NCBI RefSeq assembly: GCF_000517105.1
Contig: NZ_KI912148.1
Span: forward strand, 1,639,032-1,703,031
DNA from: Fischerella sp. PCC 9605
GTDB lineage: Bacteria; Cyanobacteriota; Cyanobacteriia; Cyanobacteriales; Nostocaceae
DNA: 64,000 bases
Direction: 5' to 3'
Shown: positions 1-9,536 of the stretch, piece by piece
Layout: every line of letters begins with the position of its first letter
Numbering within the stretch: position 1 is the first letter of the stretch
Position numbers and translations under genes: made by a program
The notes under the pieces: model-generated
Database searches by the model: none
The model's input: the letters and a program-made list of their open reading frames with translations, nothing else
Told to the model about the DNA's origin: nothing

Positions 1-291
1 TACTAGTTTGAACCTAAATCTTAAAGACACCTGGAATATCCTAAAGAGATAAAACAGGCAGATTTTGTAGTTTTTGTTACAGAATGTCAAGATTACAGGT
101 TATGTTCACCTTTCCTAAACATGTGTACAAAACTTGAAAGTTCATCTGTTGGGGGCAACTTTGGCATAGAATCCTTAAGTAGCGCATAGATTGCTTTTGT
201 GCCGGAGCTTCTTTATATTTCAGTGGCACAAAAAGTAGCAGCAGTCAAATTAATATCAAACCATAGATAGTAACGATTGGGAGATAAAGGA

Positions 292-801
292 ATGCGGGAT
301 GCAGTCACAAGCTTAATTAAGAATTATGACGTTGCTGGACGGTATTTTGACCGCAATGCGATCGACAGCCTCAAGTCCTATTTTGAAAGTGGAACGGCAC
401 GGGTGCAAGCCGCAGGTGCTATTAATGCAAATGCAGCGGCAATCGTCAAGCAGGCTGGCTCTAAATTATTTGAAGAACAGCCAGAGTTGATTCGCCCTGG
501 TGGCAATGCCTACACGACTCGTCGCTATGCGGCTTGTTTGCGCGATATGGACTACTACCTGCGTTATGCTACCTATGCCATCGTTGCTGGTAGCATGGAT
601 GTGCTAGATGAGCGGGTTTTGCAAGGTCTGCGGGAAACCTATAATTCTCTGGGGGTTCCTATTGGTCCCACAGTTCGCGGTATCCAAATTATGAAAGACC
701 TTGTGAAAGAGCAAGTAGCAGCGGCTGGTGTTACTAATACTAGCTTTTTGGATGAGCCGTTTGACTATATGACTAGTGAATTGAGCGAGAAGGATATTTA
801 G
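292..801 (+). CDS. apcF: Allophycocyanin beta-18 subunit (ApcF)
   Basis: A 169-residue phycobiliprotein of the phycobilisome core. It replaces one ApcB in the trimer next to the linker ApcE and helps pass energy to the photosystems. The sequence starts MRDAVTSLIKNYD and carries the bilin-binding Cys82 in AACLRDMDYYLRYA and Asn72 in PGGNAYTTRR, the position that is methylated in beta subunits. The ELIRPGGN stretch and the C-terminal tail fit ApcF better than ApcB. The ATG at 292 follows GAGATAAAGG; a TTG at 277 would add five residues and is less likely. The gene stands alone, as apcF usually does. Confidence 0.95.
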   Translation: MRDAVTSLIKNYDVAGRYFDRNAIDSLKSYFESGTARVQAAGAINANAAAIVKQAGSKLFEEQPELIRPGGNAYTTRRYAACLRDMDYYLRYATYAIVAGSMDVLDERVLQGLRETYNSLGVPIGPTVRGIQIMKDLVKEQVAAAGVTNTSFLDEPFDYMTSELSEKDI

Positions 802-814
802 TAATTCAACAAAG

Positions 815-831
815 GCAGGCATACTGCCTGC
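815..831. repeat. Short inverted repeat downstream of apcF
   Basis: GCAGGC at 815-820 pairs with GCCTGC at 826-831 around a 5-nt loop. There is no T tract, so it is either a weak terminator or a copy of a small palindromic repeat. A similar hairpin lies at 11151-11171. Confidence 0.45.
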
Positions 832-976
832 TCTAGTTGGTTTAAGATAGATCAAGCCTCCTGAGGTTGGAGCTTTGTCAGCGCACTCTGATGGGATGTT
901 GTGTTAGCGAAGTTCAAGCCTGGGAGGTTAGTTTTTTTGATGAACCGCAAAAGACGCAAAGGGCACAAAGAGAAGA

Positions 977-1813
977 TTGGCTAAGCAAAGATTGGATGTT
1001 TTATTGGTAGAAAAGAATTTGTGTTCTTCAAGACAGCAGGCGCAGCGGCTGATTCAAGCGGGTGAAGTGACTGTTGATGGTAAGCTTATTGACAAGCCAG
1101 GGATGGAGGTTGAGGTTGCAGCTGAGATTAAAGTTAAGGAGCGATCGCGTTTTGTTTCGCGCGGTGGAGAGAAACTTGCTAAGGCGCTACAAGAGTTTGC
1201 TATTGCTCCAGAAGGGCGGATTTGCTTAGATGGTGGTATTTCTACAGGCGGTTTTACTGATTGTCTCCTGCAAGCTGGGGCAAAGCTAGTTTATGGCGTA
1301 GATGTTGGTTACGGACAAGTTGACTGGAAGTTACGTAACGACCCAAGGGTGATTTTGAAGGAACGCACGAATTTACGGTATCTTACACCAGATGAACTCT
1401 ATGGTACATCCCCCTTGTCTTCACAAGGGGAGGGTTACGCTGACTTAGCAGTGGTGGATGTTTCGTTTATTTCGTTAACTAAAATTTTGCCTGCTTTGTG
1501 GCGGTTAACTCAACCTCCTCGTGAGGCGGTGTTGCTGGTGAAACCTCAGTTTGAAGTGGGGAAAAATCGTGTGGGTAAAAAAGGAGTTGTACGCGATCCA
1601 AAAGACCATGCTGAGGCAATTATTCAGGTGTTGCAAGCTGCTCTAGAGTTAGGATGGAAGTACAAAGATTTAACTTGGTCGCCTGTTACTGGCCCAGCCG
1701 GGAATATTGAGTATCTTTTGTGGCTGGGAATGGATAATGAGATAGCACCGCCAGATTTAGAGGCTATTCAGCAAATGACGAAATCAGCAGCAGCTGACTT
1801 TAGAGAAATTTAA
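977..1813 (+). CDS. tlyA: TlyA family rRNA methyltransferase / hemolysin-like protein
   Basis: 278 residues, the usual length of the TlyA family (2'-O-methylation of cytidine in rRNA). An N-terminal S4 RNA-binding domain (about residues 3-60, KQRLDVLLVEKNL) is followed by an FtsJ-type Rossmann methyltransferase domain with a SAM-binding region at LDGGISTGGFTDCLLQ and VYGVDVGYGQ, then DLAVVDVSFISL and LLVKPQFE. The start is TTG at 977, fixed by the conserved MAKQRLDVLL beginning. An insert of about nine residues reading TSPLSSQGEG is encoded by a palindromic repeat (1411-1430) just before DLAVVDVSF. The role in rRNA modification is inferred from the family. Confidence 0.9.
   Translation: MAKQRLDVLLVEKNLCSSRQQAQRLIQAGEVTVDGKLIDKPGMEVEVAAEIKVKERSRFVSRGGEKLAKALQEFAIAPEGRICLDGGISTGGFTDCLLQAGAKLVYGVDVGYGQVDWKLRNDPRVILKERTNLRYLTPDELYGTSPLSSQGEGYADLAVVDVSFISLTKILPALWRLTQPPREAVLLVKPQFEVGKNRVGKKGVVRDPKDHAEAIIQVLQAALELGWKYKDLTWSPVTGPAGNIEYLLWLGMDNEIAPPDLEAIQQMTKSAAADFREI
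1411..1430. repeat. Palindromic repeat inside tlyA
   Basis: CCCCTTGT (1411-1418) and ACAAGGGG (1423-1430) flank a 4-nt loop. The element lies in frame within tlyA and encodes PLSSQGEG, a peptide typical of repeats that have entered cyanobacterial coding sequences. Confidence 0.7.
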
Positions 1814-1929
1814 ACATCGTAAATACGACACTCACTTGCTTCTGGATGAGTTTCACAGAAGCTGTTTACGAACGCTATCGCTTCCGTTATGGATGGAAGA
1901 AACAAAATAAGATGCACCGAAAAAAATTA

Positions 1930-2141
1930 CACTTTTATTGTGTCCTGACAGTTAAGACCGATCCCCCAATGGTGCTTCGTCGCCCGTACAGAAGGCAAGG
2001 TTGCTGGGTTGAGACGGTTATGACATTGGTGAAATGGTTGTTGCCATTATCCCGTGCGCGGAGACTGTATTCATCCGTCAACCCAGGTCAGGGCACACCT
2101 CCAATTGCCAGTATGACTCCGCATTCGTGAGGAAGCCTTTG
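1930..2141 (+). ncRNA. Candidate IS110 bridge RNA region
   Basis: This non-coding segment directly precedes the IS110-family transposase, where IS110-group elements carry their bridge RNA. A long stem is visible: CTGGGTTGA at 2004-2012 plus CGG at 2015-2017 pairs with CCGTCAACCCAG at 2075-2086, with only a 2-nt bulge. Inside the large internal segment AATGG (2033-2037) pairs with CCATT (2044-2048). The structure is seen directly; its identity as a bridge RNA is inferred from position and from the IS621/IS110 literature. Neither the ends of the RNA nor those of the element can be fixed here. Confidence 0.4.
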
Positions 2142-3541
2142 ATGATGAAAACACCAAAGTCCAAATCCCGTTCCCATCAACCAAGTGCGAATGAAACTTC
2201 TGACTTAAGACCAATCAACCCAAATGCAGCGGGTATTGATATCGGTTCAGAATTTCACTGGGTGAGTGTTCCAAAAGATAGAGCCTCCGAGAGTGTCAGA
2301 CGTTTTGGCTGTTACACTGCTGACCTGTATGCTCTAGCCGATTGGTTGCCTCTTTGTGGAGTTAAAACTGTAGCAATGGAATCAACGGGAGTATATTGGA
2401 TTGCGTTGTTTCAAATCTTGGAGACAAGGGGCTATTACGTCGCGCTTGTCAACGCCCATCACGTTAAAACATTGCCTGGACGTAAAACTGATATTTTAGA
2501 CTGTCAATGGTTGCAACAATTACATAGTTACGGATTGTTGTCTGGTTCTTTTCGCCCAGAAGACCAAATTTGTGTATTACGGAGTTATATCCGCCACCGA
2601 GATAGTCTCATCAAAAGTGCTTGTGTTCACATTCAACGGATGCACTCATGCTTTAACCCAGATGAACGTGCAACTGCATAAAGTTGTTAGCGATATCACT
2701 GGTACCACTGGTATGGCAATTATTCGAGCTATTGTTGAAGGAGAAAGAGATCCACAAATTTTGGCAGCTAAAAAGCATCACCGCGCTAAACGCTCAGAAG
2801 CTGAAATTGCCGCCGCACTGAATGGTGATTATCGCAGTGAGCATGTCTTTGTACTCCAACAAGAACTACAACTTTACGATGTTTATCAAACTCAGATAGC
2901 AGCCTGCGACCGCCAAATACAGGAGTGCTTATCTCAATTTAGCGACAAAGTCAATTTGGATGAATTTCCGCTTCCCCAACCAAAGCACATCCGCCATAAA
3001 CCCCAAGGCAAAGAAAGAGCTTTTGATTTACGTACCCATCTTTACCGAATTAGTGGTGTGGACTTCACTGCTATTGATGGTCTTGGTATCCTAACAGTAC
3101 AAACCATTATTTCTGAGGTTGGTTTAGATCAAGCGCCGATTCCCAACTGTTAAACACTTTACTTCTTGGCTTGGTCCTTGCCCTTGTAATCGTATCACTG
3201 GTGGCAAACTTAAAAGTTCTCAAACCCGCTTGGTAGTTAACCCTGCTACCAATGCTTTCCGAATGGCAGCACAAACAGCTGGCAAGAGCAATTCTGCTAG
3301 TGGTGCTTTCTATCGTCGCTTACGTTCTCGACTTGGCACGCCCAAAGCTATCACTGCCACTGCTCATAAGCTGGCACGAATTTTTTACCGACTTTGGACA
3401 ACTGGAGGTAACTATCAAGATATTCGCATGGATTATTATGAACAACGTTACCAAGAGCGAGTTATCAATAACCTACAAAAAAAGGCTCTAGCTTTAGGTT
3501 TTGAACTCATTCCTCAGTCCGAAGCAAATACGGTTTCTTAG
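2142..3541 (+). pseudogene. IS110 family transposase, two frameshifts
   Basis: Three consecutive reading frames together give a nearly full-length IS110 transposase. The first part (2142 to about 2650) has the RuvC-like DEDD domain: GIDIGSEFHW, MESTGVYW and GRKTDILDCQWL. The frame then moves near 2645 and continues with ALTQMNVQLHKVVSDITG through the coiled-coil middle. It shifts again near 3135, after which FPTVKHFTSWLG leads into the C-terminal Tnp_20 domain with the serine region SASGAFYRRLRSRLG and AITATAHKLARIFY. Everything between is well conserved, so inactivation is recent or the shifts are sequence errors. Start ATG at 2142 or 2145. Confidence 0.85.
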
Positions 3542-3942
3542 GAGAGGGCTAAATTAATTTGTGAGAAATTTACATGACATAAGTCAGGTAAATAATTTCG
3601 ATTATTTATTCAAATTAATCAAATAGTTGCATATATCCTGCGATAGATTTGCATGATTCAAGTTTGAATACTTTAACTAGATGGGGATAGGACGTTATTT
3701 TTGTGAATTGAAAAATATAAGCAAAATTTAATATTTAAAGAGAAGTAATAATGAGTAACATCTATGCTTGGGCTTAAGCAATAATTGCTGTCATATGATG
3801 CCAAAATTTCTGAAAATATAGCAAAAAATACTAAGGAAAGATTAAATTAATTACTGAATCTATCCAAAGAAAGAAGTGATTGATTCATAAATTTTAGAAA
3901 TTATATAAAAAAGTTAACACACACCTAGTTACTGATTTAAAA
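3542..3942. other. AT-rich spacer, no gene seen
   Basis: About 400 bases between the IS110 remnant and a small ORF. The only structure noted is a weak AT hairpin (AAATAAT/ATTATTT with TTCG loop, 3590-3607). The right end of the IS110 element should lie in the first part, but no boundary can be read. Confidence 0.5.
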
Positions 3943-4158
3943 ATGTTTTCTAAAGAGAAAGAGGAATTTTTTCATACAGAGCTAGTCAAGTATGGCGTAG
4001 ATTACCAAAGAGCGGCTAAAGTCGCGAAGATTTTAGCTTCTGAAAAACCAGATGAGCTTTTAAGCGACAAAGAGAAACAACTTGCTGAAGAAGTTTGTAA
4101 AGAGTGGTTAAGACAACATCAGCGCTTAACTTCGATTTTTAGACAGTATAAGCGTTAA
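3943..4158 (+). CDS. Hypothetical small charged protein (71 aa)
   Basis: A 71-residue, strongly charged protein starting MFSKEKEEFFHTELVKYG and ending RQHQRLTSIFRQYKR. It looks mainly helical, with no signal peptide, membrane segment or metal motif. The codon pattern looks like real coding sequence rather than a shadow, and no other ORF competes here. It converges with the GTPase gene on the opposite strand, 16 bases away. I do not recognise the family. Confidence 0.55.
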   Translation: MFSKEKEEFFHTELVKYGVDYQRAAKVAKILASEKPDELLSDKEKQLAEEVCKEWLRQHQRLTSIFRQYKR

Positions 4159-4174
4159 AGAGAACTGGGATAAG

Positions 4175-5557
4175 TCATTCATCCACTATACCCAAGTTTC
4201 GTCCTAACTCTTGGCGTAAACGATACAAAATCGTATTTGGTTCCACTTCAGCAAGAATTTCTGCAATGACAGTACTAGCGCCTAATTGTCCCCAAGAGCA
4301 GCCTTTTTCGAGGTATACTTGGGCAGCTTTGCCGACAGCAAAGGCTCCATAGCCAGCGATACCTGCTTGGGCGATCGCACTGCCTGCATAAGCAGTAATA
4401 TGGCTGGGATTGTCACCCGCAGCAACAGCAGCCGTACTTTTACTTAACCCTAACAGTAAACTGCTACCTATTTCTCCCAGTAGCAAGCCACCAGAACTCA
4501 GTAAAATCGTTTTCAAAAGCTTTGTAGCTTCGTAACCAGTCATCGGCAAACCATACAACCGCGCCAGAGAACGAATTAACGCCAAGTCCGCTACAGTTCC
4601 GCCGATGATATCTAAAAAGGCGATGGGATTGAGTGCCACAGCCACAGCTTTATATCTAGTAAATTGCCAAATCAAATCTTCGGCTTCTTGTTGGCGTACA
4701 TTGATGGTTTTGGAAGCGATCGCCTCTTCTGCTTCTCTTGCTTGAATGAGTGCATTTAAAGCCAAAAGCGATCGCCCTTCACGGTTGAGAATTTTGAGAA
4801 TAGTTTGTTTGAGTTCGTCTACTTGTGGCGGTGGAGTCTCCCATTCGTAAGTCACATTTCCATCAGGCCATTCCACACGCACTTCCATAGGTGCGGGTTC
4901 CGCCGCGATCGTGACAATTTCATCAGGCTGTAAGGGTTTACCTTGAGTATTTCCTGCACCTAACTGTTGCAAATTTTTATAAATCTTTTCTCGGTCTGTA
5001 TCTGGATACAAATCTATTTTGTTAAACACGAGAATCAGCGGCTTTTGTGCCTGCCGTAATTCGCACAAAGCTTGGTATTCAGTACGAGTAATATCACCAG
5101 CGACTACAAACAAAATTAAATCTGCTTGACGCGCTACTTCTCGCGCCATCTGCGATCGCACTTCTCCAGCAATTTCATCTAATCCTGGCGTATCAATTAA
5201 CTCCACCTGCACCTTGTCGCCAACATTCCAGCGTACGGAACGAGGATACTGAGTTACACCATGAAGGGGGCCAGTTTGCAAAATCTTTTGTCCTAGCAAA
5301 GCATTCAACACCGCCGACTTACCACGACTAACCAAACCAAAGGCGGCAATTTTAATCACGTTATAGTCTAGTTTGTTAAGAGTGGCAGTCAAAGCCTCCA
5401 ATTCTGGCTTGACCAAACCCGCTAATTGTGAGTTTGATGATACTTGTCCGGGTTTGCGGATATTGCCATACCAAGACAGCGCTTGTCTGAGACTAGCACG
5501 AGCGCGATTTAGATGAGTTTCTTGCAGGTTCTTTGGCACTTGCTGAGATTGAGTCAA
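4175..5557 (-). CDS. Dynamin/Era-like GTP-binding protein with hydrophobic C-terminal domain
   Basis: 460 residues. The G domain is clear: G1 in FGLVSRGKSAVLNALLG (about 73-89), G3 DTPGLDE (122-128) and G4 NKID (179-182). The second half (about 290-450) is rich in small hydrophobic residues (GGTVADLALIRSLARLYG, AGIAGYGAFAVGKA), like the DUF697 membrane-associated region of HSR1/YcjF-type GTPases. The protein probably acts at a membrane; the substrate is unknown. It is transcribed alone, and its start is separated by 450 bases from a divergent histidine kinase. Confidence 0.8.
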   Translation of the reverse strand: MTQSQQVPKNLQETHLNRARASLRQALSWYGNIRKPGQVSSNSQLAGLVKPELEALTATLNKLDYNVIKIAAFGLVSRGKSAVLNALLGQKILQTGPLHGVTQYPRSVRWNVGDKVQVELIDTPGLDEIAGEVRSQMAREVARQADLILFVVAGDITRTEYQALCELRQAQKPLILVFNKIDLYPDTDREKIYKNLQQLGAGNTQGKPLQPDEIVTIAAEPAPMEVRVEWPDGNVTYEWETPPPQVDELKQTILKILNREGRSLLALNALIQAREAEEAIASKTINVRQQEAEDLIWQFTRYKAVAVALNPIAFLDIIGGTVADLALIRSLARLYGLPMTGYEATKLLKTILLSSGGLLLGEIGSSLLLGLSKSTAAVAAGDNPSHITAYAGSAIAQAGIAGYGAFAVGKAAQVYLEKGCSWGQLGASTVIAEILAEVEPNTILYRLRQELGRNLGIVDE

Positions 5558-6011
5558 AATTATAGCAATTTTAGGTTTTGGATTGAGGAAATCAAGCTAA
5601 CAGCTTACTGATTTATTTTTACCTAATTGCAAATTTAGCAGTTTCGTGTGTTAGATCAGCCAAAACAATAATAGTACTATTGTACCAAATGCATAGATGA
5701 TAGCTAAAGCAAGCTTTGTAATAATGCTATTTGCTTGATACTTGGTGTTTTGCCAAATCATAATTTGGTGTAAAGAAATCTAACTATATAAATAGTTTTT
5801 ATCCACTAGCTATTGTACGGTTGGGTTTAGAAACCTATTCGTAATAATCACTAACAGTGATAACACAAAGCTTTGTTTATTAACACCGAACTACTTATTT
5901 ATGGAGAAAAGATAAACACAAAATCAAATTAGGATAAAGAGCAATTTTGACTTACGAATATGGGAACACTAACTTCAGCTAACAGTTGTGCATTACTACG
6001 CTGATTAAAAC
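5558..6011. promoter_or_regulatory. Divergent intergenic region, GTPase / histidine kinase
   Basis: 454 AT-rich bases between two divergent genes must hold both promoters. I see no clear palindromic operator, RNA gene or ORF, and no strong ribosome binding site before the kinase ATG at 6012. Confidence 0.4.
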
Positions 6012-8231
6012 ATGAAATATTTTGATTCTAAAGATTTTATAAAAATACCTTTACGCCTAATTCTAATTGTTCCTTTCGTAGTTCAAATTTCTGCCTCTGT
6101 TGGGTTAGTCGGATATTTATCATTTAAAAATGGACAGAAGGCAGTCAACGATCTGGCCGGTCAGGTGATCGACAAAAGCAACAGCCTGGTAAATCAGCAT
6201 CTAAATAGCTACTTGGCAATTCCGCATCAGATTAATCAAATGAACGTGGATGCTGTAGAAACGGGATTACTCGATTTACAAGACTTTGAACATGCAGGAA
6301 AATACCTTTGGAAACAGATGCAGCTCTATAAAAATTTGAGCTACAACGGCTACACTTTGGTTACAGGTCAAGGGGCTGGTTCTGGCAATTATCCAGGCAG
6401 TCAATCTACCACAATAGATTTGTATCCTTTAACAGTTAATGGAGTATCTAAGGTTTATTCCTACGCTACGGATGCTCAAGGAAATCGAACTAAGCTACTT
6501 AATAACTTTGATTACAACAGTTTTGAACAACCTTGGTATATAAATACGGTAAAAGCAGGTAAACCGATTTGGAGTGGTGTGAATGCCTGGGATGGTGCGG
6601 TTGGTTATATCGCTGCTTCCGCCAATTATCCTATTTACGATCAAAGTGATAAGTTGCTGGCTGTTATTGGTGTTGATTTACTGCTGTCGAATATCAGTGA
6701 CTTTCTCCGCCAAATTCACGTCAGTCCAAATGGCAGTATTTTTATTATTGAACGCAACGGGCTATTAGTAGCCAATTCCAGTTCTCAAAAACCCTATGTA
6801 ATTGTTAATGGTAAAACTAAACGATTAGCTGCGGCTGACAGTTCTAACCTCCTAATTCAAGCAACTGCTAAGTATTTACAGCAACACCTGGGTGACTTTC
6901 ACAAGATTCAAGACAAACAACAGTTAACGTTTGATTTTAAGGGCGATCGCCAATTTGTCGAAGTCACTCCCTGGCGCGATCGCTTTGGTCTGGACTGGCT
7001 TGTGGTTGTAACTGTCCCCGAATCTGATTTTATGGCGCAAATCAACGCCAACACCCGCAATACAATCGTGTTATGCCTGCTGACTTTAGCAGTGGCATCT
7101 ATTGTTGGTATTTATACCTCTCGTTGGATTACCCAACCCATTTTGCGTTTGAGTCACGCAAGTCAGGCAATTGCCGCTGGACAATTAGACTACTCGGTAG
7201 AGGTGAAAGGGATTGATGAGTTAGAGATGCTCAGTAAATCTTTTAACCACATGGCTAGGCAGTTGCAAGAATCTTTTACAGCCCTAGGAACAGCTAACCA
7301 ACAATTGGAGGAGACTAACGCAGAACTGGAACAGCGGGTAGAAGCACGGACGGCTGAACTACAAGCAACTATTCAGGAACTGCACCGCACTCAAGCTTAT
7401 ATGGTGCATAGTGAAAAAATGTCAGCCCTCGGTCAGATGGTGGCAGGTGTGGCCCATGAAATCAACAATCCGGTCAACTTTATTCATGGTAATCTCACCC
7501 ATATTGATGAGTACGCTCAGGATTTATTGCGCTTGGTGCAACTCTATCAAAAGTACTTAAGCGAACCACCCATAGAAATTCAAAAGGAACTTGATGCAAT
7601 TGATTTTGACTTTTTAGACAAGGATTTAACCAATGTACTCAAGTCGATGCGAATAGGAACGAATCGCATTCGTGAAATTGTGCTGTCATTGCGAAACTTC
7701 TCGCGATTAGATGAGGCAGAGGTGAAAGAGGTTGATATTCATGAAGGCATCGATAGTACACTCGTGATTTTGAACAACCGCCTCAAGGCCAAGCCAGATC
7801 ATCCCGAAATCCAGGTCATTAAAGAGTACGGAAAGTTACCTTTAGTAGAGTGCTACGCAGGTCAACTAAATCAGGTGTTCATGAACATTCTCAGCAATGC
7901 AATTGATGCATTGGAAGAACGCGATCGCGATCGGTCACTGGAGGAGATTAAAGCTCAACCCAGCACAATTTGGATTTTGACAGCTGCTAAAGATGACACT
8001 GTAACAATTCGTATTACGGATAACGGACTCGGTATCAGTGACGCAGTACGTTCCAAGTTGTTTAACCCATTTTTCACCACCAAGCCTGTCGGTAAAGGAA
8101 CAGGATTGGGCTTAGCCATCAGCTACCAAATTGTCACAGACAAGCACGGCGGCAAACTTTCCTGTCATTCTACACCAGGACAAGGAGCAGAATTTGTAAT
8201 TGAACTCCTCATTCATTCTGCAATTATCTAG
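6012..8231 (+). CDS. dCache-HAMP sensor histidine kinase
   Basis: 739 residues. A first membrane helix (about 12-37) is followed by a large extracytoplasmic double-Cache type sensor domain (about 40-345, including the PWYINTVKAGKPIWSG and GVDLLLSNISDFL segments), a second helix (about 351-372), HAMP, and a coiled coil with ELEQRVEARTAEL. The HisKA domain has phospho-acceptor His482 in GVAHEINNPVNFI, and HATPase_c shows the N box NAIDALEE, G1 DNGLGIS and G2 GKGTGLGLAISYQ. No response regulator is adjacent, so it is an orphan kinase. The Cache fold suggests a small-molecule ligand, which the sequence does not identify. Confidence 0.93.
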   Translation: MKYFDSKDFIKIPLRLILIVPFVVQISASVGLVGYLSFKNGQKAVNDLAGQVIDKSNSLVNQHLNSYLAIPHQINQMNVDAVETGLLDLQDFEHAGKYLWKQMQLYKNLSYNGYTLVTGQGAGSGNYPGSQSTTIDLYPLTVNGVSKVYSYATDAQGNRTKLLNNFDYNSFEQPWYINTVKAGKPIWSGVNAWDGAVGYIAASANYPIYDQSDKLLAVIGVDLLLSNISDFLRQIHVSPNGSIFIIERNGLLVANSSSQKPYVIVNGKTKRLAAADSSNLLIQATAKYLQQHLGDFHKIQDKQQLTFDFKGDRQFVEVTPWRDRFGLDWLVVVTVPESDFMAQINANTRNTIVLCLLTLAVASIVGIYTSRWITQPILRLSHASQAIAAGQLDYSVEVKGIDELEMLSKSFNHMARQLQESFTALGTANQQLEETNAELEQRVEARTAELQATIQELHRTQAYMVHSEKMSALGQMVAGVAHEINNPVNFIHGNLTHIDEYAQDLLRLVQLYQKYLSEPPIEIQKELDAIDFDFLDKDLTNVLKSMRIGTNRIREIVLSLRNFSRLDEAEVKEVDIHEGIDSTLVILNNRLKAKPDHPEIQVIKEYGKLPLVECYAGQLNQVFMNILSNAIDALEERDRDRSLEEIKAQPSTIWILTAAKDDTVTIRITDNGLGISDAVRSKLFNPFFTTKPVGKGTGLGLAISYQIVTDKHGGKLSCHSTPGQGAEFVIELLIHSAII

Positions 8232-8249
8232 AACTTGACTAACCTTGGT

Positions 8250-9536
8250 TTATCTTTTTCTTGGCTGTATGACATCTACAGACACACCATAACGCCGAGC
8301 GGCTTGAGACATATTTAGTTTTAATAAACTTTCATCTCCTAAATGCATCTTTTTTTGTGGTTTGATTGGAACTACTCCCAAAGCGCGGATGATTTCAACT
8401 GCAATTGCCTTAGCAAGTAAGGGAGGTACTGAGTTTCCCACTTGTCGGAAACCATGCCACTTGGTGACATGAAATCGAAACCAATCGGGGTAAGAATGCA
8501 GTCGTGCTGCTTCTCGGACGGTGATACATCGTGGACTAGAAGGATGAATGGGGCGAGGAGAGGTGAAAGCCCCCCGGTTCCTGGCTGTTCCAGCTCTGAG
8601 GGTGTTACAGATACCATTTTTGTCCAGTTTATGAAAGCGACTAATAGGTTCTGCTTTACCAGGTATAGTCACCTGAAATCTCAGCATCGATTCTGTACTG
8701 TGTCGAGTACGAATGCTTGAGGTCAAGATTCTGGAATCAAATTGCCTTTCGTAGCGGTAGTTATCTCGATCAAAATCTAATCCACGCAGTTTTCTGCTAT
8801 ATTTGCTGGCTTTACCATATTCTGCTACTACCCAGTCTCTATCAAGCAATTCTGGGTATATGTCTACTTCCGGTAAGTCACCAATGGCATCCCAAACAGT
8901 GGGAGTATCTGGTAAATCAGCCTTGATGACAAGATATTGCGATTTTTTAGATTTTGCTGGTTTAGTGTTCGCTACCGGATATTTAGGTAGAGGCAAACCT
9001 TGACGACATCCCAACAGAAATAATCTAGCTCTGTGTTGGGGTACTCCGTAATTGGCAGCATTGAGAACTTGGTAATCTGCTTCTACTTCATAACCAGATG
9101 CTCTAAACTCTTCAATGATTTCTAAAAGAAATTGGCGATGCTTTCCAATAGTTAGTCCTGGTACATTCTCAAACACAAAGTATTTGGGTTGTAGCTCTAA
9201 GACTAACCGTAAAAAGTGATACACAAGCCCATTGCGGGGGTCATCAAAGGCGCGTTTGCCAATAATCGAGAATCCTTGGCAAGGGGAACCGCCAAAGACA
9301 ACGTCAATTTCTTGGTTGCCAATAGCTGAACGGTTTCTAATTTCCTCGCCTGTCACATCTTCAACACTTTTGCACAATATAGACCAAAAAGGGAAATTGA
9401 ACTCGTAGGTAGCACAATGAATTGGGTCTAACTCAACAGCAGCCAGTACGTCAAACCCAGCTTGTTCAAAGCCAAGGCTCATGCCACCAGCACCCGCGAA
9501 TAAGTCAACACCTATAGGTCTTTGTTTGTTATCCAT
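8250..9536 (-). CDS. C5-cytosine DNA methyltransferase (orphan)
   Basis: 428 residues with the ordered motifs of m5C methyltransferases: motif I DLFAGAGGMSLGFEQAG (11-27), catalytic Cys86 in GGSPCQGFS (motif IV), ENVPGL (motif VI, 123-128), QHRARLFLLG (motif VIII, 168-177) and QVGNSVPPLLAKAI (motif X). No restriction endonuclease is adjacent, so it looks like a solitary methylase. The sequence resembles cyanobacterial enzymes that methylate CGATCG, the core of the HIP1 octamer abundant here; that specificity is an inference. The C-terminal tail after motif X has a helix-turn-helix-like stretch, SQAARRYGVSVDVI. Confidence 0.92.
   Translation of the reverse strand: MDNKQRPIGVDLFAGAGGMSLGFEQAGFDVLAAVELDPIHCATYEFNFPFWSILCKSVEDVTGEEIRNRSAIGNQEIDVVFGGSPCQGFSIIGKRAFDDPRNGLVYHFLRLVLELQPKYFVFENVPGLTIGKHRQFLLEIIEEFRASGYEVEADYQVLNAANYGVPQHRARLFLLGCRQGLPLPKYPVANTKPAKSKKSQYLVIKADLPDTPTVWDAIGDLPEVDIYPELLDRDWVVAEYGKASKYSRKLRGLDFDRDNYRYERQFDSRILTSSIRTRHSTESMLRFQVTIPGKAEPISRFHKLDKNGICNTLRAGTARNRGAFTSPRPIHPSSPRCITVREAARLHSYPDWFRFHVTKWHGFRQVGNSVPPLLAKAIAVEIIRALGVVPIKPQKKMHLGDESLLKLNMSQAARRYGVSVDVIQPRKR

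Noticed and set aside
1846..2130. 94-codon plus-strand frame upstream of the IS110 transposase
   Set aside because: It overlaps the structured non-coding segment of the element and has no recognisable protein pattern.
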